A DNA stretch of 64,000 bases from Gadus chalcogrammus (taxonomy: Eukaryota > Chordata > Actinopteri > Gadiformes > Gadidae), in the NCBI RefSeq assembly GCF_026213295.1, contig NC_079427.1:29820102-29884101 (forward strand), written 5' to 3'. The position numbers and the translations under genes were made by a program. Below are positions 1 to 11,194 of this stretch, one piece after another (position 1 is the stretch's first letter; each line of letters begins with the position of its first letter). The notes under the pieces were generated by a model. That model did not search any database. It had not been told where the DNA came from and saw only the letters and a list, made by a program, of their open reading frames with translations.

Positions 1-544
1 TAAGCAACAGACTCAGCAAAGTGCGAACTGTGTTCTCTGTGTTGTTGTCCATTGTTGTTAAAACTCTGACTGGCGGCAGACTTTATTATGGCCCATGCAG
101 CGGACGCTTGGTGATGACGTGTTACTTACGACGTGATGACGTATGTACAAGAGCCTACCGTGGCCAGGCCACAGTTGCGACGGCCAACGGCCACGGCCAG
201 ATGGCCTAGTGTGAGTGCACCCTCAATGATGAAGTCCATTTTACTCTTTTTTGTAAGTATGAATTCATTTTCTTTCTATGTGGTTTTAATTAAGTCACAC
301 ATAGATAAAAACAGCAACACTCTTTAACAACTCATTAATTTCTCAAAGTAAATTTACTTTCATTCAACTTGACGACAAATGTATGAAAGTGCTTATGTGA
401 ACCGTTACGTCATGACGAACTGGGCTGGGGTGGGCATGCCAAGGCAAGTCCACCTCTACAGCCTGCTCTGGCTGCGAACGACTGCTATATGCTACACATG
501 TTTACGGATTCACTGAGCACCTCCACGCAGGAGAAGTAAGTAAA
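1..544. other. Unannotated sequence
   Basis: No gene or recognisable repeat end was seen. There is a stretch of repeated GGCC-rich words near 165-205 and a GTAAG-like splice donor at about 535-541 that I cannot connect to any reading frame. The short open frames here have no family features. Confidence 0.4.
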
Positions 545-594
545 AATTTTGTATTTGTTAATTTATATCTCTCTCTCTCTTTCGTGTATCGTCT

Positions 595-2464
595 TCATAT
601 GTCCAACTTCGTGTCGTGTAGCCACTCCCTCGTCTCAGGTCCCACTTGGAAGAGGCCCTCCTCTGAGGGTGGTCTATGCCGGGGACAGGTGGTGATGATG
701 TGGTCGGCAGTCTGCTCAGGCTCCCCGCACTCACACGCTGCACTGTCTGTTAGGCCCCACTTCTTCATGGATGCTTTGAAGCAGCCAACCCCTGTACGAA
801 GGCAGTTCAGGAGGGTCCATTGCCGGCGAGGTAGATCTTCTCCCTCAACGCCACCTCCAGGATCCTGGATGTAATGGTGTAGGCGTGTCTGTCCTGCTGA
901 CTCCCACTCCTGCTTCCATGCCGCTGCCAGCCAGGCTTTGGTTGTCAAATCCTCCGGGATGGAAATAAGCATCTCTTGTGCGGCCTGATTGTATGGGTGG
1001 CGGGACTTGAGTCTGCTTGGAGGTGTTGCCATGGTGGTGGTTTCATGGAGGAGGTGCCAGCTGTGTTCCTGGGCTTTCCTTGCCAGGGCGAGGGTAGCGG
1101 CCTCTCGCCGTAGGCCGGCTGGCGCTATTCCTGCTAGGACTGGCAGGTAGAACACGGGGGTGGGTTTCAGGCAGCCACTTATGATCCGGAGGGCATTGTT
1201 GATGGCCGTATCGACCTTCTTGGCATGTGGGCTTCTACTCCAGGTTGGGGCACAGTACTCAGCTGCAGAGAATACGAGGGCTTGTGTGGAGATACGTAGA
1301 ACCTTGGCCGAGGCCCCCCAGGTTGTACCAGCTAGGCGCCGGATGAGTGAGACCCTTGCTGTTACTTTAGCCCTCACTTCATCCAAATGCTGTTTGTAGG
1401 ACAGTGTCCTGTCCAAGCGTACGCCCAGGTACTTTGGGGCCTGCTGGAACTCCAGGGGTTTGTTGTCCACTGAGATCTCCAGCTCCCTTCTTGCTTCCCT
1501 GTTGCAGAGGTGGAATGCTGGTGATACAGTCTTACTGAGCTGCAGTCGCCAGCTTCGAAGGTGGGCAGCCAGGACGTCCATGTCCTGATTGAGACCCTCT
1601 TCAACCGCCTTCCATGTGGGCCGGTGTAGCATGATGGCTAGATCATCCGCGTATCCATACCTTCTAGATGTCGTCACCGGTAGGTCAAAGATGTAGATGT
1701 TGAAGAGCATCGGTGAGAGGACAGACCCTTGTGGGACCCCGTTTCTCAGCCTCCTGAGCCTGCTGCGCTGGCCGTCACTGGTCTGGAGAATGAAGCTGCG
1801 GTTTTGACAGCATCTCCATGATGAAGTTGACCATATGACGGTCCGGGATTGTTCTCAGCAGCTTCAGGTGGAGTCTGCGGTGCCAGACGGTGTCGTAAGC
1901 AGCAGTCAGGTCCAGTAGAACCACCCCAGCTTTGGTTTTGGCCTGGAAGCTGTCCTCGAGATCTTGTGTGAGAAGGGTTACCTGGTCCACTGTAGACCTG
2001 CCCCGGCGGAAGCCAGCCTGTTCCCTCGGTAGCTGTGAGTCAACTACTGGCTCAATTCGGCTGTGTATCATCCTCTCCAGGATTTTAAAAGGGACGCACA
2101 GCAACGAGATTGGTCTGTAGGACTTGGGGTCATCCGCAGGTTTGTTGGGTTTCAAGAGGGCTATGACAGCGGCCCGTCGCCATGCCCTTGGGAGCTTGGA
2201 CCTCCGGAGGCACGCAGAGAAGAAAGCACACAGCCAGGCGGATGTTATTTCGCTCTGGTGGATCACAAACTCTGGGTGGATGTTGTCGGAGCCTGGTGCC
2301 TTGCCTTGTTTGAGTTTGGCCATAGCGTCCTTGAGCTCAGCTGGTGTGAAATCTCCTGACAGGTTGGCATTGACACTGGCCGCCCTAGAGAGACTGGATA
2401 CCTCGTGGGATGTTGAGCGGGCAAACTCTTGGCACCTAAAATGTAGCAGCGTAGCAGAGTGCAC
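595..2464 (-). pseudogene. 5'-truncated I/Jockey-superclade LINE reverse transcriptase
   Basis: The minus strand encodes the fingers, palm and C-terminal part of a non-LTR reverse transcriptase in two frames. The upstream piece (1775-2464) has the KAPGSDNIHPE, YRPISLL, EQAGFRRGRST and DLTAAYDTV blocks. The downstream piece (595-1710) has the catalytic YADD (about 1642-1653), KYLGVRLD, and a C-terminal Cys/His motif of the form CxCx8HxxxxC near 670-710. That last motif is typical of the I, R1, Jockey and Vingi families. A one-base slip in a T4 run at 1802-1805 joins the frames: removing one T restores the usual segment leading to NGVPQGSVLSP. The endonuclease is absent, so the copy is 5' truncated. 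The exact clade is uncertain. It ends near a GAGAGA-rich tail at 560-590. Confidence 0.8.
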
Positions 2465-2682
2465 TACTTAAAAATACTTATTTATTCTTACAGTCTGGAA
2501 AAAAGTGCCTTTGGCATGGATATGTAGCCACTGCACAACGTGCTCCCGGTAACAAGACGGCTATTTTACCGTGTTAAATGTTGATTCGGATTAGGGCTTT
2601 GACTTTTGCTTGGTTGTTTGTTTATTAATATTAATATTCGAATATATTCGAATATTTATTAATAATATTTTGACCAGTAAGA

Positions 2683-3205
2683 CCTGGGCTGAATCCGAAT
2701 ACTTAGTACATACTATTTCTGTTCAGCGTCTACCACTTGACCGCACTACACTTGACAGTGTAGTACGGTCTACAGCTATGCGTAGAACGCCTCTGAAACT
2801 CCACCGGATGTTTGGAGATGATGTATCTCCCCTCAGATGCCGGCAAAATTACCTTGATAAGTTACCTGTTATCCGTCTTGTAATCGTTGCTATTAAATTA
2901 AAAATGTCTCTTTTTACTTAATTACTTACTTTACTTTTTTAATGTCTCCTTTTTTCGCCGCTTTCTACAACGTCTTTCTAAGCCGCTGTTGGTAGTGTCG
3001 GGTCAGCCATCTCTTCTTCGTTCGTTACCAGACTCCGGTTGCATTGTGGGATAGCGTAGTGACCTACCGTTGTATACTGTGGCGGTAGTACGCATTCTTT
3101 AACGTTTTCCGTACTACACAATGCGTACTGAGCATTCAGACGCGCTATATTTGTGGCGTACTACAAAATGCATACTATAAGTATGAGTATTCGGATTCAG
3201 CCCTG
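2683..3205. mobile_element. MITE with about 21-bp terminal inverted repeats
   Basis: The ends are CCTGGGCTGAATCCGAATAC at 2683-2702 and its near-perfect inverse at about 3186-3205 (one mismatch). The 520-bp interior is non-coding and contains smaller inverted words such as ACTACACTTGACAGTGTAGT. No clear target duplication was seen, so the superfamily is unassigned. Confidence 0.65.
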
Positions 3206-3436
3206 GATTGGGTTTTGCGAGGTTTGTTTACCGGCGTTGCAATGGTTACCGGTCATGCGTGTTCCAACGGTTTATTAGGTTTCTAATAAATCGCTGTCTA
3301 ATCAATACTTCAGTCACTGCCTCTTCCGTGGTCATTACAATATTATGAATAGACTGCGTCAGGTTCTCCGACGTCTCTCCCTCTTGGCCTGCCCATAACA
3401 GGTTTGAATATTATAATAATAATATTATTATTCGGA
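3206..3436. other. AT-rich spacer
   Basis: No gene was recognised. A short ATT/AAT repeat lies at 3410-3434, just before the start of the RTE-like LINE. Confidence 0.4.
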
Positions 3437-4706
3437 TTGCCTCAAACGGGATCACCACCTTATCGTGGTGAGGCGGTTTGCGAGTCCCAATGACCATTAG
3501 AGCTATGCCGACTGGAGTCTTAGACTCCTGTCAGGGTCACCCATGTCGGACAGGTCAAAGGGTAGGGGCCAAATGAAGAGTGATCCCCTGGTCCTCCAGG
3601 TTGGGGGTTGGGCTGAGGGCTGATTACCCTCTCCTGGAAAAACAGATTTATTATATAAACCAGAAGCAGAACCAATTCATTAGATGAAGGGAATACCATG
3701 ACCGTACCTCATAGTAGATGCACGATGATGCACAGGCGCCAAAGCCAGAAGGACGCACCTGGGCTGAAACACACCATGAGGATAGGAAACTGGAATGTGC
3801 ACACGTTGAATATAGGATCATCCAAGCCAGATTCCATTCAAGGCACATTAAATTGACGATCATACATGTGTAGTGAACCTCAGTAGGGGTTCCGAATGCA
3901 ACCCTATCTTAGCTCCTCCCCCTGCACCCTGGTGCAAGATAAAAGGGCCAAGATAGCTGAACTGAGCCTCTGTTGGTTACCTCCTAGGGTAGTGAGTAGG
4001 GTCCCCGTTTTTTAACTTTTATTAATTAGTGTCTCTTGTTTTTTAGGATCCCCTGCTGCCGTTTTGTACGGTTTTAGTTGTTCTGTTTTAGCTGTGCTGT
4101 TTTGTACGGTTTTAATTGTTCTGTTTTAGCGGTGCTGTTCCGTTTTGGTTCTGTTTTGCTATTTTGTTTTGATTGCTTTAGTTCAGTTTGCTTTTGTGTT
4201 ATTTCCCCTTTTTCTGTTTCATTGTTTGAGCATTGGGTTGCTGCCGGGTTACATAACCCCTGTTTTGCTGTTTGGTTTGGTTTGGTTTTGCTCCAGTTTT
4301 CTTTATGTAGTTATTATGATTGTAATAAAAGAAACAGTTAGTATATTTATTGTCTCTGCCTCTTTAGTTCTCGAACCTGTGTCCTTATTATTTCTGTAAT
4401 ATCATAGTTCAATTTTCTTTGTTCTATATTTCCTGGGGTGTAATTCCCCAGGTGGCGTTGTCGGGCCCTCTTTAGTTATTTCCCCCTCCCCCCGTTCATA
4501 TTGACTTTTACACTGAGCCCCGCCACACATGTCTACGCACCAACTGAGGACGCAGATGAATGAATCAAGGATGAGTTCTACTCAAGGCTAAAAGATGTAC
4601 TGGATAGGAGGAATGTCGATGATATGTTGATTATCACAGGAGACATGAATGCAAAGGTTGGGGAGCAAAACGTGAATTATGAAAGAGTTATGGGTACCCA
4701 CGGGGG
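3437..4706 (+). pseudogene. RTE-like LINE: 5' UTR and endonuclease part, interrupted
   Basis: The segment starts with the leader seen in many animal RTE-type LINEs (around CACCTTATCGTGGTG, about 3456-3470). It continues into the apurinic-like endonuclease start, read as RIGNWNVHTLN at about 3779-3812. After an interruption by a solo LTR the frame resumes as IIHVYAPTEDADE and IITGDMNAKVG (about 4528-4706). Removing the LTR and one copy of its target duplication restores the IIHVYAPT block exactly. A deletion has removed the residues between the two endonuclease blocks, and one in-frame stop follows ADE. The sequence ends abruptly at 4706 against a DNA transposon. The reverse transcriptase of the same family lies at 28149-32606. 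Confidence 0.7.
3869..4527. mobile_element. Solo LTR
   Basis: A 659-bp block begins with TGTAGTG and ends with CCACA, and is flanked by CATG on both sides (3865-3868 and 4528-4531). A TATA-like ATAAAAG lies near 3939 and an AATAAA signal near 4325, so promoter and poly(A) signal are in the order expected of an LTR. It interrupts the LINE endonuclease reading frame cleanly. No internal retroelement genes are present, so it is a solo LTR on either strand (most likely plus). The parent family was not identified. A 5-bp reading (ACATG) of the duplication is also possible. Confidence 0.7.
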
Positions 4707-4814
4707 TAACGCTTTATATCAAAGTCCTTGTAGTAAGCCTTTGTTAATAGGTATTAAGACCTTATTATATGCTTATTAACTCTAATTGGGTTTAATAAGA
4801 CTATCTTCGAGTTT

Positions 4815-4877
4815 TTATCTTCAAGCGCTTTGAGTGTAAGAAAAGCGCCATATAAATTGAATCTATTATTATTATCT
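4815..4877 (+). repeat. LINE/SINE 3'-tail remnant
   Basis: The stretch has the AAGCGC...GCGCCATATAAATTGAAT hairpin followed by ATT repeats, as at the 3' ends of fish L2-type LINEs and their dependent SINEs. No body of the element is attached. Confidence 0.5.
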
Positions 4878-5772
4878 ATAGGGGTCAATAATTGCATAAT
4901 AACCATGTTTATTGTGAGATTTTTGTTGAAGACTTTTATAAGCACTTATGAGAAACTTGTTAACTATTTAATGATTGCTCAATAACATTAAGTCTTGAGT
5001 TTCTTACAGTTGTTAATAAACACATTACAAACACATTTATTGAGTATTACTAACTTACTAATTATTTCATTGCTAAACCTTTACTTAGCATTTTTTGTTA
5101 CTTTATGAAGGTAAAAACTGCTTTATTATTCATTTATTAGCAGTAAATAAGCTCTATGGAACAATGCTTATTAAATTGTAATTCCGGCGCAAATTGAACC
5201 CAGGATCTTTGTTTTGGCATTAAAACCCATCAAATAAGCCTTCCAGATACCTTTTTCATTGAAAATCGAGTATTATAGTTTGCCGGTGTTGCAATGTTTG
5301 GCGTCCATGTTGTTGACTTGGGGCATAGTGTTTCGCTTCTAAATCCGCATTTTTGAACCACTAAATAGCACCAAACCTCTGCAGTAGCATGACTAGGGTC
5401 CCTACACATAAAACGAAGCACAAACAACTTAGTTTGCAAACCCAGAGTTTATTTAAAAAGACAGTTTAACAAGCATTACCGGTAGGTCCGTGTTTACAGG
5501 AAGTCCACACAAGTCGATTGCCGAATGCGCCAGTGTTCAGTTCAAGGAGGAAAGTTTTGGAATTTATAATGTATATAATATATATTTATAAATAATATAT
5601 AGCAAGTGTTGACACGTAAATTAAAGGAATTGCATATGTAAGTTACAGTTACAAAATAATTGTTCGCTACAATCAAGCATGGCACGTTGTTGACGGAAGA
5701 CGCACTGCACACGTGATTGACGCATAGAGTGAAGGACAGCTCAAGCACCGGAGAAGACGAACCATCCACAGC

Positions 5773-6053
5773 TTGAAGTCAAGAGAGAGATGGTTCGTGT
5801 TGGTGTTTTCCCCGGCTGCGGAAAAAAGAAAGAAAAGTTACACTCCAGAAACTTTCCATAGACTGCCATTGCGGTACAATGACCGATCTCTGGTAGACCA
5901 GTGGCTTATTGTTCTAAATATGGACATTGAGACGCCAATCAAGACGCTAATGCATAAGGATCACCGTGTCTGCATTGGAGGACTTCATCTTTCCCAAAAG
6001 AGCTGCTGACCCAAAGAACCCAAAAGGAGTTTCATTGAAGAGGAATGCAATCA
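5773..6053 (+). pseudogene. THAP-type zinc-finger exon, left copy
   Basis: THAP fingers bind DNA through a C2CH zinc site at the N terminus of P, Kolobok and related transposases. Here an ATG at 5790 opens a frame with the FPGC start. The next block (FHRLPLRYNDRSLVDQW, then the TPIKTL and HRVC region) is in another frame, so a one-base shift lies near 5815-5850 in an A-rich run. The FPKRAADPKNPKG block follows. The C-x2-H pair present in the right copy (CSAH) has been lost here through a small deletion. The right copy carries the same A-run frameshift. Confidence 0.65.
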
Positions 6054-6084
6054 ACAACTTTACCTCAAGTCTATCCGTAGCCAC

Positions 6085-6206
6085 TGTTATGGATGTTGAG
6101 TGTGTTACGTTACGTTACGTTCTAGTGTTATGTTACGTTATGCTGAAGCCCATAAGGCAGTGCGCGTTTGATGTGAACTCATTCATTAAAAGCTTGAACT
6201 GAAACA
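6085..6206 (+). repeat. 5' LTR of the gypsy element
   Basis: The 122-bp LTR starts TGTTATGGATG and ends TTGAACTGAAACA. It contains a TTACG pentamer array (about 6105-6122). It is identical, base for base by eye, to the 3' LTR. Confidence 0.92.
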
Positions 6207-6224
6207 TGGCGTCAGAAGTGGGAT
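6207..6224 (+). other. Primer binding site (tRNA-Leu type)
   Basis: TGGCGTCAGAAGTGGGAT directly follows the 5' LTR. It is complementary to the 3' end of animal tRNA-Leu ending in CTTCTGACACCA, with one mismatch at the fourth base. The tRNA assignment is from memory of tRNA ends. Confidence 0.7.
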
Positions 6225-6249
6225 AGTTGACAAAGTTAACTAGAATAAT

Positions 6250-8174
6250 ATGGCGAACTCGAGCAATATGATTCCGGCACCAGAGGGCATGCAGATGTCC
6301 GGGGATCTGGCGAAGAACTGGGAAGTTTTCCGTAAGGAAATTCGAGGACTTTGTGTTAGCTACGGGCCTTAATGAAAAGGCAGAAGAAGTGCAGGCAGCC
6401 GCGCTAAGACGGCTAATGGGTAGCCAGTGCCGTCATATCTATATGCACAATGTGATTTTGGATGACGACCAAAAGAAAGACCCAACCGCCATCCTAGATG
6501 CTCTCGGAGAACATTTTAAGCCGGAAAAAAATGTGATTTATGAGAGATATAAGTTTGGATGCTGCAAGCAGGAGACTGATGAGCCAATTGACAGTTTCAT
6601 AACGAGACGCTTGCTGCGTGAACGTGATCTGATGTTAGCAACGGCAGTCGGTATATGTCGCCTGGCAGAGCTAACCGATACACGCATGAAAACCTTGGAG
6701 AGCCCACAATTGCAAACGGACAGTGTAAACTCCGCAGACAGGCAATACGAGAGATGTGGATCTCAAGACAGGAGAGGAAGAGATATACAGCAGGCTTGCA
6801 AATACTGTGGAAACAGCCACAAGCGGGGCAGAGAGCAGTGCCCAGCCTACGGTAAGGCATGCCGAGCGTGTGGCATCTCAAACCACTTTTCAAAAGTATG
6901 TCAGGCTAGTAGCAAGACAAAAAAAGTAAATGCGCTTGAAGATGTTGAGCAAGGGGACACAGATACAGATGACATGTTCCTGGCCACAGAATGCATCAGC
7001 AATATAAAATCTAAAGGGCTCAAATGGTTCGTGCACCTGCGTTTGAACAAAAAAAAGCAAGCATGCCAGCTAGATACAGGTGCCGCTTGCAACGTGATGA
7101 GCAGAAAGATCAAAGAGAAGTTGTCACCTAGGACAGCGCTACAACAGAGCACAACTAAGCTAAAACTATATTCTGGGGAAACTATGCTGTCACAGGGGAG
7201 ATTCCACACAGAATGTGTCATTAGAGGGAAAAAGCATGACCTGGTCTTTGAGGTAGTGGAAACTCAGCAGGAGCCTCTCCTCTCTGGGGCCACATGCGAG
7301 CGCCTAGGCCTAATGACATTCACAATTCCAGAGGAGCTGCATAAGATAGAGGCAGATCAGTGCACGCCCCTCACTAAAGAGCAGCTGCTAAGCAACTACA
7401 CTGACATCTTCAATGGCCCAATCGAGTCAGTCCCAGGTGAGATACACTTTGAGCTGGACCCAAATATACCCCCTGTACAATGTGCACCTCGAAATGTTCC
7501 GGTAGCGTTGAGGGAGAAAGTCAAGGAAGAATTAGATAGGCACATCAGAGCAGGCAACATCACACCAGTGAGCGAGCCCACAGCGTGGATTAGTAATATG
7601 GTGACTGTCGCAAAACCAGAAAAAATACGACTGTGCATTGACCCCAAACCCCTTAACCGAGCATTGCTGAGGTCTCACTATCACATGCCTACACTGGAAG
7701 ATGTGTTGTACAAGCTACCCAAGGCTCGCATTTTCACACTGGTGGATGCTCGCGATGCTTTTCTACAGTGCAAGCTTGATGATGAAAGCAGCCGCCTGAC
7801 GACCTTCTGGACACCGTGGGGTCGCATGAGGTGGCTCTAACTCCCATTCGGTGTCTCTGTAGCACCGGAGATCTACCAACGCAAACAACACGAACTGCTA
7901 GCAGGCCTGGCTGGCATTGAACCAATAGCTGATGACATCCTGGTGGTCGGGTGTGGCGACACAGAGGTGGACGCGGAACGGGTTCATGACACCAACCTAC
8001 GTGCCCTCATGGAGCGATGCAGAGCTGTGAAGCTAAGACTGAGCGAGCGCAAGCTTCAGTTCAAACTTCAAGCAGTCCACTTCCATCACATTCTGTCTTC
8101 AGAAGGACTGAAGATTGACCCAGAGAAAACGCGGGCTGTGCTGGAGATGCCGACCCCTACGGATGCAAAAGCTG
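6250..8174 (+). pseudogene. gypsy gag-protease-RT, 5' part (interrupted)
   Basis: The gag ATG is at 6250 (MANSSN...). A frameshift near 6335 moves the frame to the one running 6353-7840. Gag has lost a stretch after DSFITR (about 6604), judged from the abrupt join to RLLRERDL. Two Cys/His knuckles follow (CKYC...C at about 6797-6840 and CRAC...C at about 6856-6903). The aspartic protease has the catalytic DTGA at 7073. The RT has LCIDPKPLN, LVDARDAF and PFGVSVAPE, and its catalytic pair reads ADD at about 7928-7936. A nonsense TAA at 7838-7840 replaces a lysine-like codon in the WLxLPFG motif. RT coding runs into the hAT-type insertion at 8183 and resumes at 11195 in the same frame. Confidence 0.88.
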
Positions 8175-8839
8175 TCCAACGCTAGGGATGGGCGATATGG
8201 CCTAAAATCCATATTGCGATATACATTGCAACCTATTGCGATAACGATATATATCACGATATATAAATCATAATAGAACCATTTCAGAACAGGTTACATA
8301 GACTCTAAGGAAAGCCAAACTGCTAAATGTATAAAACAAAAGAAAGAAACTTAGTAGGCCTATGTCGTTTTGAGAACATTTATTGTGCAAAACTGTAATC
8401 ATACAACATAATGTTGTAGCTGCAGATACTTTAAAGAGCCCATGCCATTAAAATCACATTTTTCCTGTTGTTTGTTAAATAACATAGGTCTGAATAAGTT
8501 TGTGAGCTGTGGTAAGTTTGAAATCTATGCAGTTTGTCTGCTGAATGCAATAGGCAATGAAAGGAAAAAGGCAGAAGAAATTAGCCAATCTGGATAAGGT
8601 GACACTGTGACGTAGCGTTGTCAAACTATTATTCATGGCCCTGCCCACTTGGTTGGTTCGTAACCACCCACAAGAATTCTGAAGGAGTCGTGATTGAGCT
8701 AGTGCTAAATGCTAATACGTGTATGGTAGTTGCTTAGTTCGTAGTAACAGGCTAGTTACAGAATTTTGAATGCAATGGCAGAACGACATCGAAGTACATG
8801 AACTGCGACATGCTGCCTTGCGCCGGCAGCAGGCAGCAG

Positions 8840-9770
8840 GCAGCGCGCGGTTCTGTCTACTACAGATTGATGTGGAAGTGGAAGAACCAGAGACGTCGGA
8901 GAACCCGACGAAGTCCTTTGGGATTCATTATATCGTCTGGACGTGCACACAGCTTTTGGCCGTGATAATATGTATTATTTGATACAGATATCTATGTATT
9001 ATATGATATTATTTATATATAGAGCTCCAGGACTGTAACGCAAGTGTTGTACACTTCCTTGTTATTTGGATAACCGTTCTGCTGTTGGTGTGATGGCGCA
9101 TAACACGTCGGACTCTCGTCTCTGGTATTTCTACAACGAGACTCGTAGTGGGGGTTATCTCAGCCATGGTTGAGAATGAATTGGGGGAAAGGAACTTTGG
9201 CTTTGACTCCCTGAAGTAGGCATGAACCACAACATGGAGGAGAAAGGGATTGTTGACCGCGGTCGTCTCCCGCCGGAGCCTCGCTGCCGATGGACCACCG
9301 CTTCAGGAGGCGGTGATTAGCGCTGACCGCTGCCGAGGCGGCGGGAAGCAGGGCTCAAGCGGGATACATTCACGGCCAACAATCCCCTTCTCCTCCATGT
9401 CGTGGTTCATGTACTTCAGGGAGTCAGAGCCAAAGTTCCTTTCCCCCAATTCATTCTCAACCATGGCTGAGATGACCCCCACTACGAGTCTCGTTGTAGA
9501 AATACCAGAGACGAGAGTCCGACTGCGCCATCACACCAACAGCAGAACGGTTATCCAAATAACAAGGAAGTGTACAAAACTTGCGTTACAGTCCTGGGGC
9601 TCTACATCTAAATAATATCATATAATACATAGATATCTATATCAAATAATACATATGATCACGGCCAAAAGCTGTGTGCACCTCCAGACGATATAATGAA
9701 TCGCAAAGGACTTCGTCGGGTTCTCCGACGTCTCTGGTTCTTCCACTTCCACATCAATCTGAAGAAGACG
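8840..9770. repeat. Large imperfect palindrome, also present at 48600-49280
   Basis: The left arm (about 8860-9245) and right arm (about 9390-9762) are inverted copies with a spacer of about 145 bp. Shared words include CCAGAGACGTCGGAGAACC and the ATAGATATCTAT core. A third, related copy lies at 48600-49280. The open frames within it are shadows of the repeat, not genes. Confidence 0.7.
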
Positions 9771-9859
9771 CGGTCGTTTGAGATTCATAATAGCCTATCG
9801 TCTGGAGGCTCACACAGCTTTTGGCCGTGATAATATATATTATGATATAGATATCTATG

Positions 9860-10330
9860 TATAAAATGGGTTTCTAAGAGCCATTGCGATACATCCACCG
9901 TAACAGAGCGCATGGTACCATGGCTACAAGCTGCTCAGGGCCAGGTGATAATATATATTATAGATTATATGACATAGATATCTATGTATAATATGGGTTT
10001 CTAAGAGCCATTGCGATACATCCACCGTAAACAGAGCGCATGGTACCGTGGGCTGCTCAGGGCCAGGTGATAATATACATTATATATTATATTATATTAT
10101 ATAGATATCTATGTATAATATGGGTTTCTACGAGCCATTGCGATACATCCACCGTAAACAGAGCGCATGGTACTGTGGCTACAAGCTGCTCAGGGCTACA
10201 CCCCCACCCCCCTCCTTGACCTGCCTTGACACGCCCACCGTAACCAGAGCGCATTGTACTGTGGCTACAAGCTGCTCAGGGCCACACCCCCACCCCCCTC
10301 CTTGACACGCCCACCGAAACAGCGCGTTTG
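9860..10330. repeat. Tandem repeat, 127-bp unit, three copies plus short copies
   Basis: The word GGGTTTCTAAGAGCCATTGC recurs at 9868, 9995 and 10122 (third with one change), giving a 127-bp period. Each unit carries an ATAGATATCTATG palindrome. The last unit passes into two shorter copies of the ACCGTAA...GCTGCTCAGGG section, each followed by a CACCCCCACCCCCC tract. Confidence 0.75.
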
Positions 10331-10744
10331 GGGGAAGCTCAATGTGCGACAGGTTCGGAGTGGCTGTAACTCTGCACCACGGCTGAATTTCGGGGACGTC
10401 TTTGAATACTGTGTTTGTGGCCCACTAATACCTATATTAAAGCATCCATAAATAGCATGGCATGGGATCTTTAACAAAGAAAAAAATCTTCTGTGTAATG
10501 ACGTATGCTTCTCTTAATTAAATTAAAACTGGTGGTGTCTTGTTAATAAAGAAACGGATACTGTGAATTAGGGAAATACGTATTAGGCATGGCTATTTTA
10601 AATAAAGAAAATCTTCCAAGTGTGTGCACAGATACTTGATATTAAAACATAAAGGTGCAAAGTGAACGCATACAATTTTAAACTGAACATGAAATTAGGG
10701 CAATGACCAGCTCCTCCGTTTCGCTTTCAGCCATATTTGCTTAG

Positions 10745-11090
10745 ATGACGATGATGCGTTGAAGCCGGTTGCAGCTCATGGCTCTTTAAATTTCGAGGGT
10801 CGCGGATGATGCGTTGCAGCCGGTTGCAGCTCGTGGTTCTTTAAATTTCGCGGACGATGCGTTGCAGCCGGTTGCAGCTCGTGGCTCTGTTTAAATTTCG
10901 AGGGTCTCGGATGATGCGTTGCAGCCGGTTGCAGCTCGTGGCTCTTTAAATTTCGCGGATGCAGCCGGTTGCAGCTCGTGGCTGTTTAAATTCCGCGGGT
11001 CGCGGACGATGCGTTGCAGACGGTTGCAGCTCGTAGCTCTACCCATGACCCGCTCTTTATATTTTGCGGGTCATGGATAGATCACGTCAA
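10745..11090. repeat. Tandem array of about six 45-60-bp units
   Basis: The word GCCGGTTGCAGCTCGTGGCT with minor variants recurs six times, each followed by TTTAAATTTCG and a GGGTCGCGGA-like link of variable length. Confidence 0.75.
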
Positions 11091-11194
11091 ACATGCATTA
11101 TCGCGATAGGGCAATATAACTAAAATCTCTATCGTAGGCCATTTTTTATCGTTTATATCGTATATCTTTTATATCGCGCATTCCTATCCAACGC

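Larger units (their letters stand above)
4707..6084 (+). mobile_element. THAP-domain DNA transposon, left part (left inverted arm)
   Basis: The element begins at the break in the LINE (4707) and contains short dispersed words such as TTATTAAC, AATAAGTC and GCTTATTA. From about 5187 to 6053 it is the reverse complement of 17689-18590 at high identity, including the upstream region and a THAP-type exon. This looks like the 5' half of a P- or Kolobok-type transposon present twice head to head. Terminal inverted repeats were not found on the far side, so the superfamily is open. The gypsy element sits at its centre. Confidence 0.55.
8183..11186. mobile_element. Non-autonomous hAT-type element inside the gypsy RT
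   Basis: The ends TAGGGATGGGCGATAT and its imperfect inverse (ending GCGCATTCCTA) are flanked by an exact 8-bp duplication, TCCAACGC (8175-8182 and 11187-11194). Removing the insert and one duplication joins TDAKAVQR to FIGFVTYLAKFLPKL, the expected RT sequence. The 3.0-kb interior has no transposase. It holds a large palindrome (8840-9770) and two tandem arrays (9860-10320 and 10745-11090). Eight-base duplications and TAGGG ends are hAT features. Confidence 0.88.

Noticed and set aside
2610..2921. A 103-residue plus-strand frame
   Set aside because: It starts in AT-rich sequence and runs into the MITE TIR; no family features.
4078..4399. Phe/Leu/Cys-rich frames suggesting a membrane protein
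   Set aside because: They lie inside the solo LTR in a T-rich stretch; the hydrophobicity is due to composition.
9250..9615. A 121-residue frame (MLTAVVSRRSL...)
   Set aside because: Its second half repeats in the frames of the palindromic arm and at 48681-48968, so it follows the repeat structure and not a gene.
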